Assembly (NCBI GenBank): GCA_023266625.1
Contig: JAHFPT010000037.1
Location: 1-37,546 of the forward strand
Reading direction: 5' to 3'
DNA from: Novosphingobium sp.
GTDB lineage: Bacteria; Pseudomonadota; Alphaproteobacteria; Sphingomonadales; Sphingomonadaceae
DNA: 37,546 nucleotides
Part shown: positions 24,435 through 31,932 of the stretch, one piece after another
How the letters are laid out: each line of letters begins with the position of its first letter
Numbering within the stretch: position 1 is the stretch's first letter
The notes under the pieces: model-generated
What the model saw: the letters and a program-made list of their open reading frames with translations, nothing else
Databases searched by the model: none
What the model was told of the DNA's origin: nothing
Translations under genes and position numbers: made by a program

Positions 24435-25210
24435 ACCAACCCTTCGCACTCGTTCGCGACGAGGTTGCATTTACCTGGCCCGTAGATCCTGCTTGGTGCA
24501 GTTGGAATGGCCTGTGGGGCGGGGCCGTGCTTGGTTTGGCGGTCCAGGCACTGGAACTCGAAAGCCAGCGCCCGGTTCGCGCATTGAACGCAGCTTTCCT
24601 CAGCGCCGTCAATGTCGGCGATAGCCTAACCATCGTCCCTGAGATGCGGGTGATGCGCAAGGAAATCGCACAGGCTGCCGTCGTTGTCGATGCCGGTCAC
24701 GGCCGGGTTCTCGACGGCACAGCGGTGCTCGGCCTCGTTCCTGACAGCCTTATTACCGGGCAGCGTCCGCCGCTCGGGCCCGAACCGGAAGACTGTCCGG
24801 CGCGCAGCTGGATGAAGCCCATTCCTGGCGGTCTGCAGGAGACGCTAGAAGCGCGTATTGCGGGTACGGAATCACACCGGGTGCTGCTCTGGACGCGATG
24901 CGTCGGCGCAGGTGACGTACCGATGTCGGCACCACTGATCGCAGCAGCGGCGGATTACCCCGCCTTCTCGGTCACGCTGGCGACAGGTGGGCATTACTTT
25001 GGCATCACGCTGGATACGGCGCTTCGGTTCTTCGATCCGCCCCACGATTGCCCCGGCGACAGTTGGTTGCTGCTCGATAACGAATTCGACGGCATGGCTC
25101 AAAATGTTGCAATGGCGAGGGCACGCGTGTGGTTGGGAGACCAGCTTGTCGCAACTTGCGAGCAAACCCTGCGGCTGCGCGCGAAAGATGCCTTCAAACC
25201 AGTCAGTTGA
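24431..25210 (+). CDS. Acyl-CoA thioesterase-like double-hotdog protein
   Basis: 259 residues from a GTG that overlaps the previous stop (GTGA), a sign of coupled translation. Two hotdog domains are suggested: CSWNGLWGGAVLGLAVQALE starts the first, and LLDNEFDGMAQNVAMARARVW lies in the second, the TesB/4HBT_3 arrangement. It would hydrolyse CoA esters, perhaps freeing CoA from dead-end intermediates. The catalytic Asp candidate is in DNEFDGM. Which CoA ester is used is not visible. Confidence 0.8.
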   Translation: MNQPFALVRDEVAFTWPVDPAWCSWNGLWGGAVLGLAVQALELESQRPVRALNAAFLSAVNVGDSLTIVPEMRVMRKEIAQAAVVVDAGHGRVLDGTAVLGLVPDSLITGQRPPLGPEPEDCPARSWMKPIPGGLQETLEARIAGTESHRVLLWTRCVGAGDVPMSAPLIAAAADYPAFSVTLATGGHYFGITLDTALRFFDPPHDCPGDSWLLLDNEFDGMAQNVAMARARVWLGDQLVATCEQTLRLRAKDAFKPVS

Positions 25211-25265
25211 CTGTCGCTTCCATCCAATCGACGATGCGATGAAGGGACCACCTTAGAGGATCACG

Positions 25266-25715
25266 ATGCTAGAGATTGCCTTGAACGATGTGCACAACCA
25301 TGCCGGACGCGAACTTGGAGTATCGGACTGGATTGAGATCACCCAGCAACAGGTGACGGAATTTGCCGAGGCCACCGGGGACCGCCAATGGGTCCACGTC
25401 GAAATCGAGCGCGCAACCCGCGAAATGGGCGGCACGATCGCGCATGGCTACCTGATCCTTTCGCTTATTCCGGTCCTGTCTGCAGCTATCTTCAAGATAA
25501 AGAATGTCGGGCGGGCCATGAATTATGGCTGCGAACGCATTCGTTTCCTCAACTCGGTCCGGACGGGTGGCCGGATCCGGTTGCGCTCGCGGCTTCTCGG
25601 TGCCGAACCCAAGGGCGGCGGGATGCTGGTGAGGATCGAAGCCACGTTTCAGATCGAGGGTGAGGTGAAGCCCGCTTGTGTCGCCGAAACGCTGGGGCTG
25701 TATTTCGGCGAATAG
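25266..25715 (+). CDS. MaoC-like (R)-specific enoyl-CoA hydratase
   Basis: 149 residues, a single hotdog domain of normal length. The hydratase-2 motif is seen as EATGDRQWVHVEIERA with catalytic Asp39 and His44, followed by MGGTIAHGYLILSLIP. It adds water to 2-enoyl-CoAs giving the 3R-hydroxy form, which suits the MFE2-type SDR in the same operon. It is the last gene of the run; a strong terminator was not found in the 121-bp convergent gap. Confidence 0.88.
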   Translation: MLEIALNDVHNHAGRELGVSDWIEITQQQVTEFAEATGDRQWVHVEIERATREMGGTIAHGYLILSLIPVLSAAIFKIKNVGRAMNYGCERIRFLNSVRTGGRIRLRSRLLGAEPKGGGMLVRIEATFQIEGEVKPACVAETLGLYFGE

Positions 25716-25836
25716 GGGTTGGCGCAACCACGCTGCGGACTTTCAAAGTCGATGGACCTGCGAAAATGACGAAGGCCGAGGAGCGATCCCGGCCTGCTGG
25801 GCCGCCCAAATCTGGGGTCCCGTGCAAACCTGGCTG

Positions 25837-26679
25837 TCAGGGAGCGTCGTCGACTTCCGACCAGTCCCACCGGCCGACAAAGCCACCGGGCTCGGTGATA
25901 TTGAACTTGGTGCGCAGGTCGCTCAGCTGCCAGTCGAGATATTCTTCCCAGAGCTCCATGTAGAGCGGGCGATTAAGCCGCTTGCCCAGCGCAGCGCCCT
26001 TTTCCAGCGCATCGCAAACGGCCGGCATGATTTCGGGCGTATGCAGCGTGGTCCGCAACACCCAGCTCGAGATGTAGAACGCCGAGGTGAGCGACGTTTC
26101 CTTCGCCAGACGCGGCTGATAATAATTGTAGCTAGAGGTCACATGGGACACCGACAGTGCGACTTCACCAGCAATGGAGTCGGCCGGAAATCCGGTCAGG
26201 ATGTGTTCTATATCATGAATTTGCGAGCGCCTTTTGCGAACATAATCGAAGTCGCTCACGGCGTCGGCGAGGCGACCGAAATAAAGCTTGAAGCCTTTAT
26301 CCAGCAGCCCTTTGATTGAATGGCCTAGAGTGCCCGGGGCAGAGTTGGCAACATCTTCACTCTGGATATTGCCTAGCGGTCGCTCCTTCAGCCATGCGCC
26401 CAGTTCTGGGAGCCGCTCAGCGTCTTCGCGGAACAGACGCGCGGTCGTCTCGTGGTCGAACACCGCTTCCAGTGCATGGTAGAATTCCGGGGTGCGGGCG
26501 ATGGTGTTGGCATCGCGGCCAGGCTTGCGCAGCGCCTCGTTCGAAATCCAGTCGCGGATCAGTGGGCTGTTCAGGTACTTCGACGAGGAGAGCAGAATAC
26601 TGGATGTCGACTCGAGTGACATGCCGCCGCGCATGTATTCAACGTCATCCGCCATCTGCGCACTTTGAGTAGCAACCAC
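25837..26679 (-). CDS. Coq4-like protein
   Basis: 280 residues from a GTG at 26679 with GGAG upstream; an ATG at 26655 is also possible. The family motif H-D-x2-H then Glu appears as IHDIEHILTGFPADSIAGEV (His155, Asp156, His159, Glu172), with 12 residues between His159 and Glu172 where the common form has 11. The preceding NSAPGTLGHSIKGLLDKGF also follows Coq4. Eukaryotic COQ4 takes part in coenzyme Q head-group modification. The gene is last in a minus-strand run with a pterin dehydratase, an aldehyde dehydrogenase and an SDR, not near ubiquinone genes, so a catabolic role is likely. Confidence 0.75.
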   Translation of the reverse strand: MVATQSAQMADDVEYMRGGMSLESTSSILLSSSKYLNSPLIRDWISNEALRKPGRDANTIARTPEFYHALEAVFDHETTARLFREDAERLPELGAWLKERPLGNIQSEDVANSAPGTLGHSIKGLLDKGFKLYFGRLADAVSDFDYVRKRRSQIHDIEHILTGFPADSIAGEVALSVSHVTSSYNYYQPRLAKETSLTSAFYISSWVLRTTLHTPEIMPAVCDALEKGAALGKRLNRPLYMELWEEYLDWQLSDLRTKFNITEPGGFVGRWDWSEVDDAP

Positions 26680-26822
26680 TGCCCATACTCCATTTCGAGA
26701 AGTCCAAGCTTTTGCGCCGCCTTATCGCCCCGCAAAAGTCTAACCTTATCGACAATACCCATAGGCCAAACGCGCCACCGTGCCAACCTATCAAGCAACA
26801 TCTGTGATCGGCACCGGGCTTT

Positions 26823-27083
26823 TCATCCAGCCTGCAAGGTTTGCGCAGCCGCATCAATGAACTGTGCCAACGCCATGTCCAGATCAGTCAGCCCGCCCGC
26901 ATCATGGGTGGTCAGCAGGATTTCGATCCGGCTATATACGTTGCTCCATTCAGGATGGTGATCGCGCGTTTCCGCCTTCAGTGCGACCATGGTCATGAAT
27001 GCGAATGCTGTATTGAAATCGGCGAACTGAATGGTCCTGACGATTGCCGGCCGGGGCCAGGGGGCGGTGCTCCATTGTGGCAA
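26823..27083 (-). CDS. Pterin-4a-carbinolamine dehydratase, 5' end doubtful
   Basis: 86 residues as read from a TTG. The core [39 protein letters not shown] and [13 protein letters not shown] is that of the PCD/DCoH family, which dehydrates the 4a-hydroxy-tetrahydropterin made by aromatic amino acid hydroxylases. The start is odd: codons for MSRATIDPE lie just upstream in another phase and would join LPQWS naturally if one base were restored near 27084, so a frameshift or a short N-terminus is possible. No pterin-dependent hydroxylase is in the window. Confidence 0.78.
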   Translation of the reverse strand: MPQWSTAPWPRPAIVRTIQFADFNTAFAFMTMVALKAETRDHHPEWSNVYSRIEILLTTHDAGGLTDLDMALAQFIDAAAQTLQAG

Positions 27084-27181
27084 GTTTCAGGGTCGATCGT
27101 CGCTCGGCTCATGTCGTTGTCCTGGCTGGAAGTGAAATCCCAATCGGGTCCGGGCGACCGGATCGAAGCCCGGTCATGGTG

Positions 27182-28678
27182 TCAAAAATCCATGAGGACC
27201 GCTTTTCGCTCCATGAACGCGGCGATTCCGTCCCGGCCACGCTCGCGTCCCCAGCCCGACTGCTTCTGGCCGCCGAACGGAACATTGTGTTCGATGTTTG
27301 CGCCGCCGTTCACCCTGACCCAGCCAGACCGGATCCGCCGGGACAGCTTGTGGGCAACGCCCAGATCGCGGGTCCAAATAAAGGCGGCAAGGCCAAACTC
27401 GGTATCGTTGGCGACTGCGGCCAGCGAGTCGATGTCGCTGTCCTGCATCGGCATGGCGCAGAGCACCGGCCCGAATATTTCTTCCCGGACCGCTGCCATG
27501 TCACGCGAGGTACCTGTCAGCACGGTTGGCTGGACGAAGTAGCCCTGCCGGTCGATCCGCTCGCCGCCGGTTACAACGGTGGCGCCGTCGGCCTGGCTGC
27601 CTGCGATGAAGCGGGTGACCTTATCGAGCTGGCCCTGTGAAATGACCGGTCCCATTGCGACACCTTCCTCGAACTGCGTTCCGACCTTGGTCTTCCGGGC
27701 GATGTCGGCGATTCCCTCGACGACCCGGTCGAACACCGAATCCTCTACGTAAAGCCGCGATCCGGCAACGCACATCTGGCCGGCGTTGTTGAAGATGCCG
27801 GTGGCGATCGTGGGGATGGCGACATCCAAATTTGCGTCTGCGAAAACAAACACCGGTGATTTCCCGCCCAGCTCGAGTGAAACCCGCTTCAGCGTGCCCG
27901 CTGCGGCCCGGACTATCGACTTGCCGGTCGCGGTCGAGCCGGTAAACGTGATCTTGTCGACCAGCGGATGATCAACCAGCGCTTGCCCCGCAACCGTGCC
28001 GAGCCCGGTGACGATGTTCAGGACGCCATCGGGAATTCCGGCTTCCTGCGCCATCTGCCCGAACCGGATAGCAGTGAGGGGCGAAAACTCCGCCGGCTTG
28101 ACCACCACAGTGCACCCCGCCACAAGCGCCGGCACCACTTTGTTCACGATGCTGCGCAGCGGTGCGTTCCACGGTGTGATCGCGGCCACGACACCCAGTG
28201 GCTCCAGGCTTGAAAAGGCGTGCTGGTTCGGCTGCGCGGTTTCGAAGGTTTCACCGCCGATCTTGCCGATCCATCCCGCCAGGTAGCGGATATTGTCGTA
28301 GTTCACTGCGCCGACAGAAGCCCGCGACCGGGGCAAGGGTGCGCCGATGTCGAGGCTTTCGAGCAGTGCCAGTTCATCCACCGACGCCTCGATCATGTCG
28401 GCGAGGCGCAACAAGCATTCCTGCCGTTTGAGGAACGACATCCCGGTCCATTTTCCGGTGTCGAAAGCCTCCCGTGCCGCGCGGACCGCCAGATCGACGT
28501 CTTCGGCGCCGCCGAGGGCAAACGTCGCAATGGGCTGGGCCGTCGCGGGATTGAGCGTTTCCATGACCGCGCCCGAACGCGCTTCCACCCAGCGGCCGCC
28601 AATCAACAGCTTGAGCGGCTGCGACAGGTACGCTTCCACCTTGCGGCTCAGCTCTTCGCTTACGATGTCTTTGTACAT
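27182..28678 (-). CDS. NAD(P)+-dependent aldehyde dehydrogenase
   Basis: 498 residues, full length. All family residues are visible: Asn171 in ITPWNAPLRS, Lys194 in VVKPAEFSP, Glu269 in SLELGGKSP and the nucleophile Cys303 in NNAGQMCVAG. It oxidises an aldehyde to a carboxylate, or a semialdehyde to an acid, in the cytosol. It lies between the SDR and the pterin dehydratase on the minus strand; the SDR could form the aldehyde from an alcohol. The 105-bp gap to the SDR carries a large hairpin, so the level of this transcript may differ. Confidence 0.93.
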   Translation of the reverse strand: MYKDIVSEELSRKVEAYLSQPLKLLIGGRWVEARSGAVMETLNPATAQPIATFALGGAEDVDLAVRAAREAFDTGKWTGMSFLKRQECLLRLADMIEASVDELALLESLDIGAPLPRSRASVGAVNYDNIRYLAGWIGKIGGETFETAQPNQHAFSSLEPLGVVAAITPWNAPLRSIVNKVVPALVAGCTVVVKPAEFSPLTAIRFGQMAQEAGIPDGVLNIVTGLGTVAGQALVDHPLVDKITFTGSTATGKSIVRAAAGTLKRVSLELGGKSPVFVFADANLDVAIPTIATGIFNNAGQMCVAGSRLYVEDSVFDRVVEGIADIARKTKVGTQFEEGVAMGPVISQGQLDKVTRFIAGSQADGATVVTGGERIDRQGYFVQPTVLTGTSRDMAAVREEIFGPVLCAMPMQDSDIDSLAAVANDTEFGLAAFIWTRDLGVAHKLSRRIRSGWVRVNGGANIEHNVPFGGQKQSGWGRERGRDGIAAFMERKAVLMDF

Positions 28679-28733
28679 GATCCTGAAAATGCCTCCCGCG
28701 TCCGGCGTGCCGGAATATTGCGCTTGAACTGCA

Positions 28734-28780
28734 TGCCTTGGTGCCCCCCTGTCGGGATTGGCGCGCCGGGCACCAAGGCA
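28734..28780 (-). terminator. 13-bp perfect hairpin between SDR and aldehyde dehydrogenase
   Basis: TGCCTTGGTGCCC (28734-28746) pairs perfectly with GGGCACCAAGGCA (28768-28780) around a 21-nt loop. On the minus strand it begins 3 bases after the SDR stop codon. No T-tract follows, so it may partially block transcription or protect the upstream message rather than act as a full terminator. Confidence 0.5.
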
Positions 28781-28783
28781 GTC

Positions 28784-29653
28784 TTACGCCTTGTTCGTCG
28801 GATTGACGTAAAGCGATTTGGCGAGCGCCGGGAACTTGAACTTGGGCATGATCTCCGCCAACTCTTCGGGCGTCCACATTCCGTTGGTAAAGGCGGTGCG
28901 ATCCGGCGTGAATACGGGGAACGGGCTGACAGCGCCTGCCTCGACATAGAACGATTGTCCGCTGAAATCGCAGGCCCTGCTCGCCAGATAGGTCGCGACC
29001 GCAGCGACATGCTCGGGTTCCTGCACAACCGACTTCATCCGGTCGATCGTTTCTTGGGTCTGGTTGTCGAAGACCAGACGGGTCGAGGTTGCGGCCGGGT
29101 TGAAGGCGTTGACGTTGACGCCGGTCCCGACAAGATCGCGCGCGATTGAATTGGTAAAACCGAACGTGCCGCCCTTGCCTGCGGCATAGGCCGAAGAATT
29201 CTCGGCGCCAACCAGCCCCGCGCGGGAGATGACATTGACGATCCGCCCATAACCCTGCGCCATCATGTGCGTAACGGCGTGGCGGGTGCAATTGTAGGTT
29301 CCGAACAGGTGAACCCGGACCTGCGCTTCGAAATCTTCGGGGGTCAGTTCCCAGATTGGCGAACGCGCCAGGTAACCTGCATTGTTGATCAGCGCGTCGA
29401 TCCTGCCGAACCCTCTGACGGCCGTATCGACGATCCGCTCGGCTGCGGCCCAGTCGGCGACGGATGCCGCCACGCCCTTGGCCTTGCCGCCGCTGGCCTC
29501 GATCGCGCTGACGACCTCTGCGCAGACGGCATCGTCAAGGTCGGCCACGACGACGGCAGCGCCCCGTTCGCCGAGTGAAAGCGCTGTCGCACGCCCAATT
29601 CCGCGCCCTGCTCCGGTTACGACGACAACCTGACCGCTGAAATCCGTACTCAT
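28784..29653 (-). CDS. Short-chain dehydrogenase with C-terminal extension
   Basis: 289 residues from the ATG at 29653; the open frame runs on upstream but has no family signal there. SDR motifs: TGAGRGIG (13-20), NNAG (90-93), Ser143, Tyr156, Lys160 (YAAGK). ADLDD after strand 2 favours NAD+. The tail of about 40 residues after FSGQSFYVEAGAVSPFPVF, ending in KFPALAKSLYVNPTNK, is longer than in classical SDRs. It heads the minus-strand run with the aldehyde dehydrogenase, pterin dehydratase and Coq4-like genes. Confidence 0.88.
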   Translation of the reverse strand: MSTDFSGQVVVVTGAGRGIGRATALSLGERGAAVVVADLDDAVCAEVVSAIEASGGKAKGVAASVADWAAAERIVDTAVRGFGRIDALINNAGYLARSPIWELTPEDFEAQVRVHLFGTYNCTRHAVTHMMAQGYGRIVNVISRAGLVGAENSSAYAAGKGGTFGFTNSIARDLVGTGVNVNAFNPAATSTRLVFDNQTQETIDRMKSVVQEPEHVAAVATYLASRACDFSGQSFYVEAGAVSPFPVFTPDRTAFTNGMWTPEELAEIMPKFKFPALAKSLYVNPTNKA

Positions 29654-30165
29654 AATTTTCCGCTCCGGGCGAAGATCTGGAGCTCCCCGGCGGGAGCGTT
29701 TAAGGGTTAGACGATTACAGCCGCGCCGTACGCACGGCAAGCCCAAACTGGGTCGTAAGAAGGTGCCGCGCTGCGTCTGGAGCAACCCTGTTACAGTGCA
29801 GTGACCAGCACGACCATCGCGCGACGATGGATGCGCGCTTACCGCGCCTGCAGGACTGGCTCGCACAAATCGATGCCCGTCCGGCCTATCGGGCGGGGTT
29901 GGCGAAAGGCGGAGCCTAGAGCTATGGTGCCGGATCGGCTCGCTGACGGGCCTCGCGGCAGGGTGAGGAACGCCCGCCCGATGTTTTTGCAATCTGCAGC
30001 TGTTGGCCGGTCATTTCATTGACGCAAGGCACCTGATCGGCTGAATTGGGCCGACATGTTGCAGCAAGCGGTCCGCGCAACATGTGAAAGTCGTTGGGTC
30101 GCAGCCATGAATTGGGGAGTAGAGACGATGACTGGAGCCCATGTGCACATATCAGGAGTTCCGGC
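29654..30165. other. Divergent spacer with glutathione S-transferase relic
   Basis: 512 bp between the minus-strand SDR and the plus-strand ligand-binding protein. Apart from the glutathione S-transferase tail (29800-29919) I see no gene. It should contain promoters for both directions, but no clear boxes can be assigned. Confidence 0.4.
29800..29919 (+). pseudogene. 3' relic of a glutathione S-transferase
   Basis: In-frame from about 29800 to the TAG at 29917, the codons read MDARLPRLQDWLAQIDARPA then YRAGLAKGGA. This is the well-known C-terminal end of bacterial glutathione S-transferases (a tryptophan helix, then ARPAYRRGL). Nothing upstream of about 29800 continues the family. It is a short tail left by a deletion. 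Confidence 0.5.
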
Positions 30166-31290
30166 ATGAGAGAGGTTGATCCCATCCGCGTCGGGCTTCT
30201 CATCGATTTCGGTGACGGAGAGGGTTCATCCCCGATGCTGGAGAAAATCTTGCTGCCAACCTTCCGTCTCATCGTGGAAGAGATGCGCGCCGCCAAGGAG
30301 CTGGACCGCGACATCGAATTCGTGGTTGAGCAGGTGAAGGGCCTGCCGGAAGGCGCAGTAAAGCCGGTGCAGGACGCCTTCGATCGGCTGGTCGATGCTG
30401 GGTGTCTGGCCATCTTCGGGCCCTATGTCTCTGAAAACGCCGCTCCAATCAGCGAACATATCAACGCAGTGGCCAAAGTTCCGATCGTCAGCATCGCCGG
30501 CACCGAAACCATGCTCGGCGAATATGTGTTCGGCTTGCCCGCCGGCTCGATGGAAGAAGAACCGATCATCATGGCGCAGATCGCGCAATATGACGGCTGT
30601 AGGACAATCGGTATCCTTTACGAGGATTCGCTGATCGGCGAAGAATATCTGCGCACCCTGCGCCATGCCTGCCAAAAGATCGGCCTGCAGGTAACCGGTG
30701 AAATCGCTGTCCCGCAGGTCGAGGCGGACAAGGTTGATGATCTCAAGGTGCTCTACGCCAATAGGCCCGACGCGATCATGCATGTCGGCATGGGTCTCGG
30801 GCTGCTCAGGGTCAACGCCGGATTGAAGGAGCTTGCTTGGTCACCGCGGCGCTACAGCACGACCGCGTTCGAATTTGCCGCAACCTCGGAAACGTGGCGC
30901 AAGGAACTGGCTGGCTGGATCGGCCTTGACCAGTATGACGAACGCAATACGGTCGGCCGCGATTTCTTCGATCGGTTCGAGGCCCGCTATGGCTACCGTC
31001 CGAATTTCTTCTTCCCGCTGCTCGCCAACGACGCCGGCCGGATGATCCTGACCGCGATTGCGACCGCCAGGCCGCTGACCGGCAAGGGTGTCAAGAATGC
31101 GCTTGAACGCATCAAGATGATGCCGGCATCCACTGGTGCACCCGGTACGCGGCTGCGTTTCGGCAAGTTCATTCGCAACGGCTGGTTCGGCAGCGAGTTT
31201 CTGGTGGCCCGGCGTGTGCTCGACGACGGCAGCGCAATCGTCATGCACGGTACGCTTGAAGGTCTTGTCCCGTCTTATGTCGAGCCCTGA
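30166..31290 (+). CDS. ABC-type (Leu/Ile/Val-like) ligand-binding protein without signal peptide
   Basis: 374 residues from the ATG at 30166 with AGGAG 7 bases before. The fold is the two-lobe periplasmic-binding type 6: IRVGLLIDFGDG begins lobe I, then GCLAIFGPYVSENAAPISEH, VPIVSIAGTE and GCRTIGILYEDSLIGEEYLR, the usual ligand-loop order of branched-chain amino acid/amide binders. No hydrophobic signal peptide or lipobox exists in this or the longer frame (from 30094), and no ABC permease or ATPase genes follow. It may thus act in the cytosol as a sensor or carrier. Confidence 0.8.
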   Translation: MREVDPIRVGLLIDFGDGEGSSPMLEKILLPTFRLIVEEMRAAKELDRDIEFVVEQVKGLPEGAVKPVQDAFDRLVDAGCLAIFGPYVSENAAPISEHINAVAKVPIVSIAGTETMLGEYVFGLPAGSMEEEPIIMAQIAQYDGCRTIGILYEDSLIGEEYLRTLRHACQKIGLQVTGEIAVPQVEADKVDDLKVLYANRPDAIMHVGMGLGLLRVNAGLKELAWSPRRYSTTAFEFAATSETWRKELAGWIGLDQYDERNTVGRDFFDRFEARYGYRPNFFFPLLANDAGRMILTAIATARPLTGKGVKNALERIKMMPASTGAPGTRLRFGKFIRNGWFGSEFLVARRVLDDGSAIVMHGTLEGLVPSYVEP

Positions 31291-31546
31291 TTAACGACCC
31301 CGGCTGTGACTGTCGTCGCGACAACCATGCGGTTCGCACACATCGACCCAGGCGCGCTCAGTTGCAGGTCAGGCCGCGCACCTGAACAGTTGCCCGAACG
31401 CATGAAAGCGTCGGGGCGGTATTTGTCAGATCTGCCCCATCGACCATAGGGCAACGGAATTGCGTTATTGTGCTCGCGCCCCGAAACCCTTATCAGTTAC
31501 ATATATGGCGGTGCACGGTATAAGGTCAGCCCACAAGGTTCACTAG

Positions 31547-31695
31547 CAGTCTGCTGAAAAACGCGAATTGGGGGCGGAGTGGAGCAACAATCGAATCGAA
31601 ATGCGCATGGCCATGAATGGAAAATGCGCACTTTCCGGAGGTTTTGAATCAATGTTGCGCAATGCCACCACTCAAAAACCTTTTTCAGGAGACTG
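31547..31695. mobile_element. 149-bp MITE-like element with CTAG target duplication
   Basis: Terminal inverted repeats CAGTCTGCTGAAAAA (31547-31561) and TTTTTCAGGAGACTG (31681-31695), 14 of 15 matching, are flanked by CTAG on both sides (31543-31546, 31696-31699). The inside has no coding frame. Palindromic CTAG/YTAR duplications occur with IS5-type elements, so it may be moved by such a transposase. Confidence 0.65.
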
Positions 31696-31696
31696 C

Positions 31697-31738
31697 TAGA
31701 GCGGGTTGCGTGATATCTGAATTATGCAACCCGCTCTA
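31697..31738. repeat. 13-bp perfect palindromic repeat
   Basis: TAGAGCGGGTTGC (31697-31709) and GCAACCCGCTCTA (31726-31738) form a perfect hairpin around a 16-nt loop. From memory, this sequence type is a dispersed intergenic palindrome of alphaproteobacteria; copy number here cannot be tested. The MITE sits at its outer CTAG. Confidence 0.6.
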
Positions 31739-31751
31739 GGTATTTGTTGTT

Positions 31752-31797
31752 GCATCGTTATTTGCGAAAAACCGGTTCCCACTTTTTCGCACGATGC
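31752..31797. repeat. Alphaproteobacterial intergenic repeat with compound hairpin
   Basis: GCATCGT / ACGATGC closes an inner pair GCGAAAAA / TTTTTCGC, around CCGGTTCCCAC. The AAACCGGTTCCCACTTTTTC core is a familiar dispersed repeat of Rhizobiales and relatives. It lies in the leader of the amidohydrolase gene, about 135 bp from its start. Confidence 0.6.
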
Positions 31798-31932
31798 TCT
31801 AGCAGGACGAGGAGTGAAGGCAGCAGATCTGGATGCCGGGCCAATCAGCCTGATTCAGAGCGATCACTTCCCGGCCCGCCTAAGGAACTGGCGTGACATT
31901 CAGATAACAGCAGTTGCTTTTTGGAGATGACC

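Larger units (their letters stand above)
31291..31932. other. 640-bp intergenic region carrying stacked repeats
   Basis: No gene is visible. It holds the MITE-like element and the two palindromic repeats. The last 130 bp before the amidohydrolase start should contain its promoter; no convincing boxes could be assigned. Confidence 0.45.

Noticed and set aside
15328..27083. A complete classical beta-oxidation or phenylacetate operon
   Set aside because: No intact thiolase, no ring epoxidase subunits, and one crotonase lacks both catalytic Glu residues.
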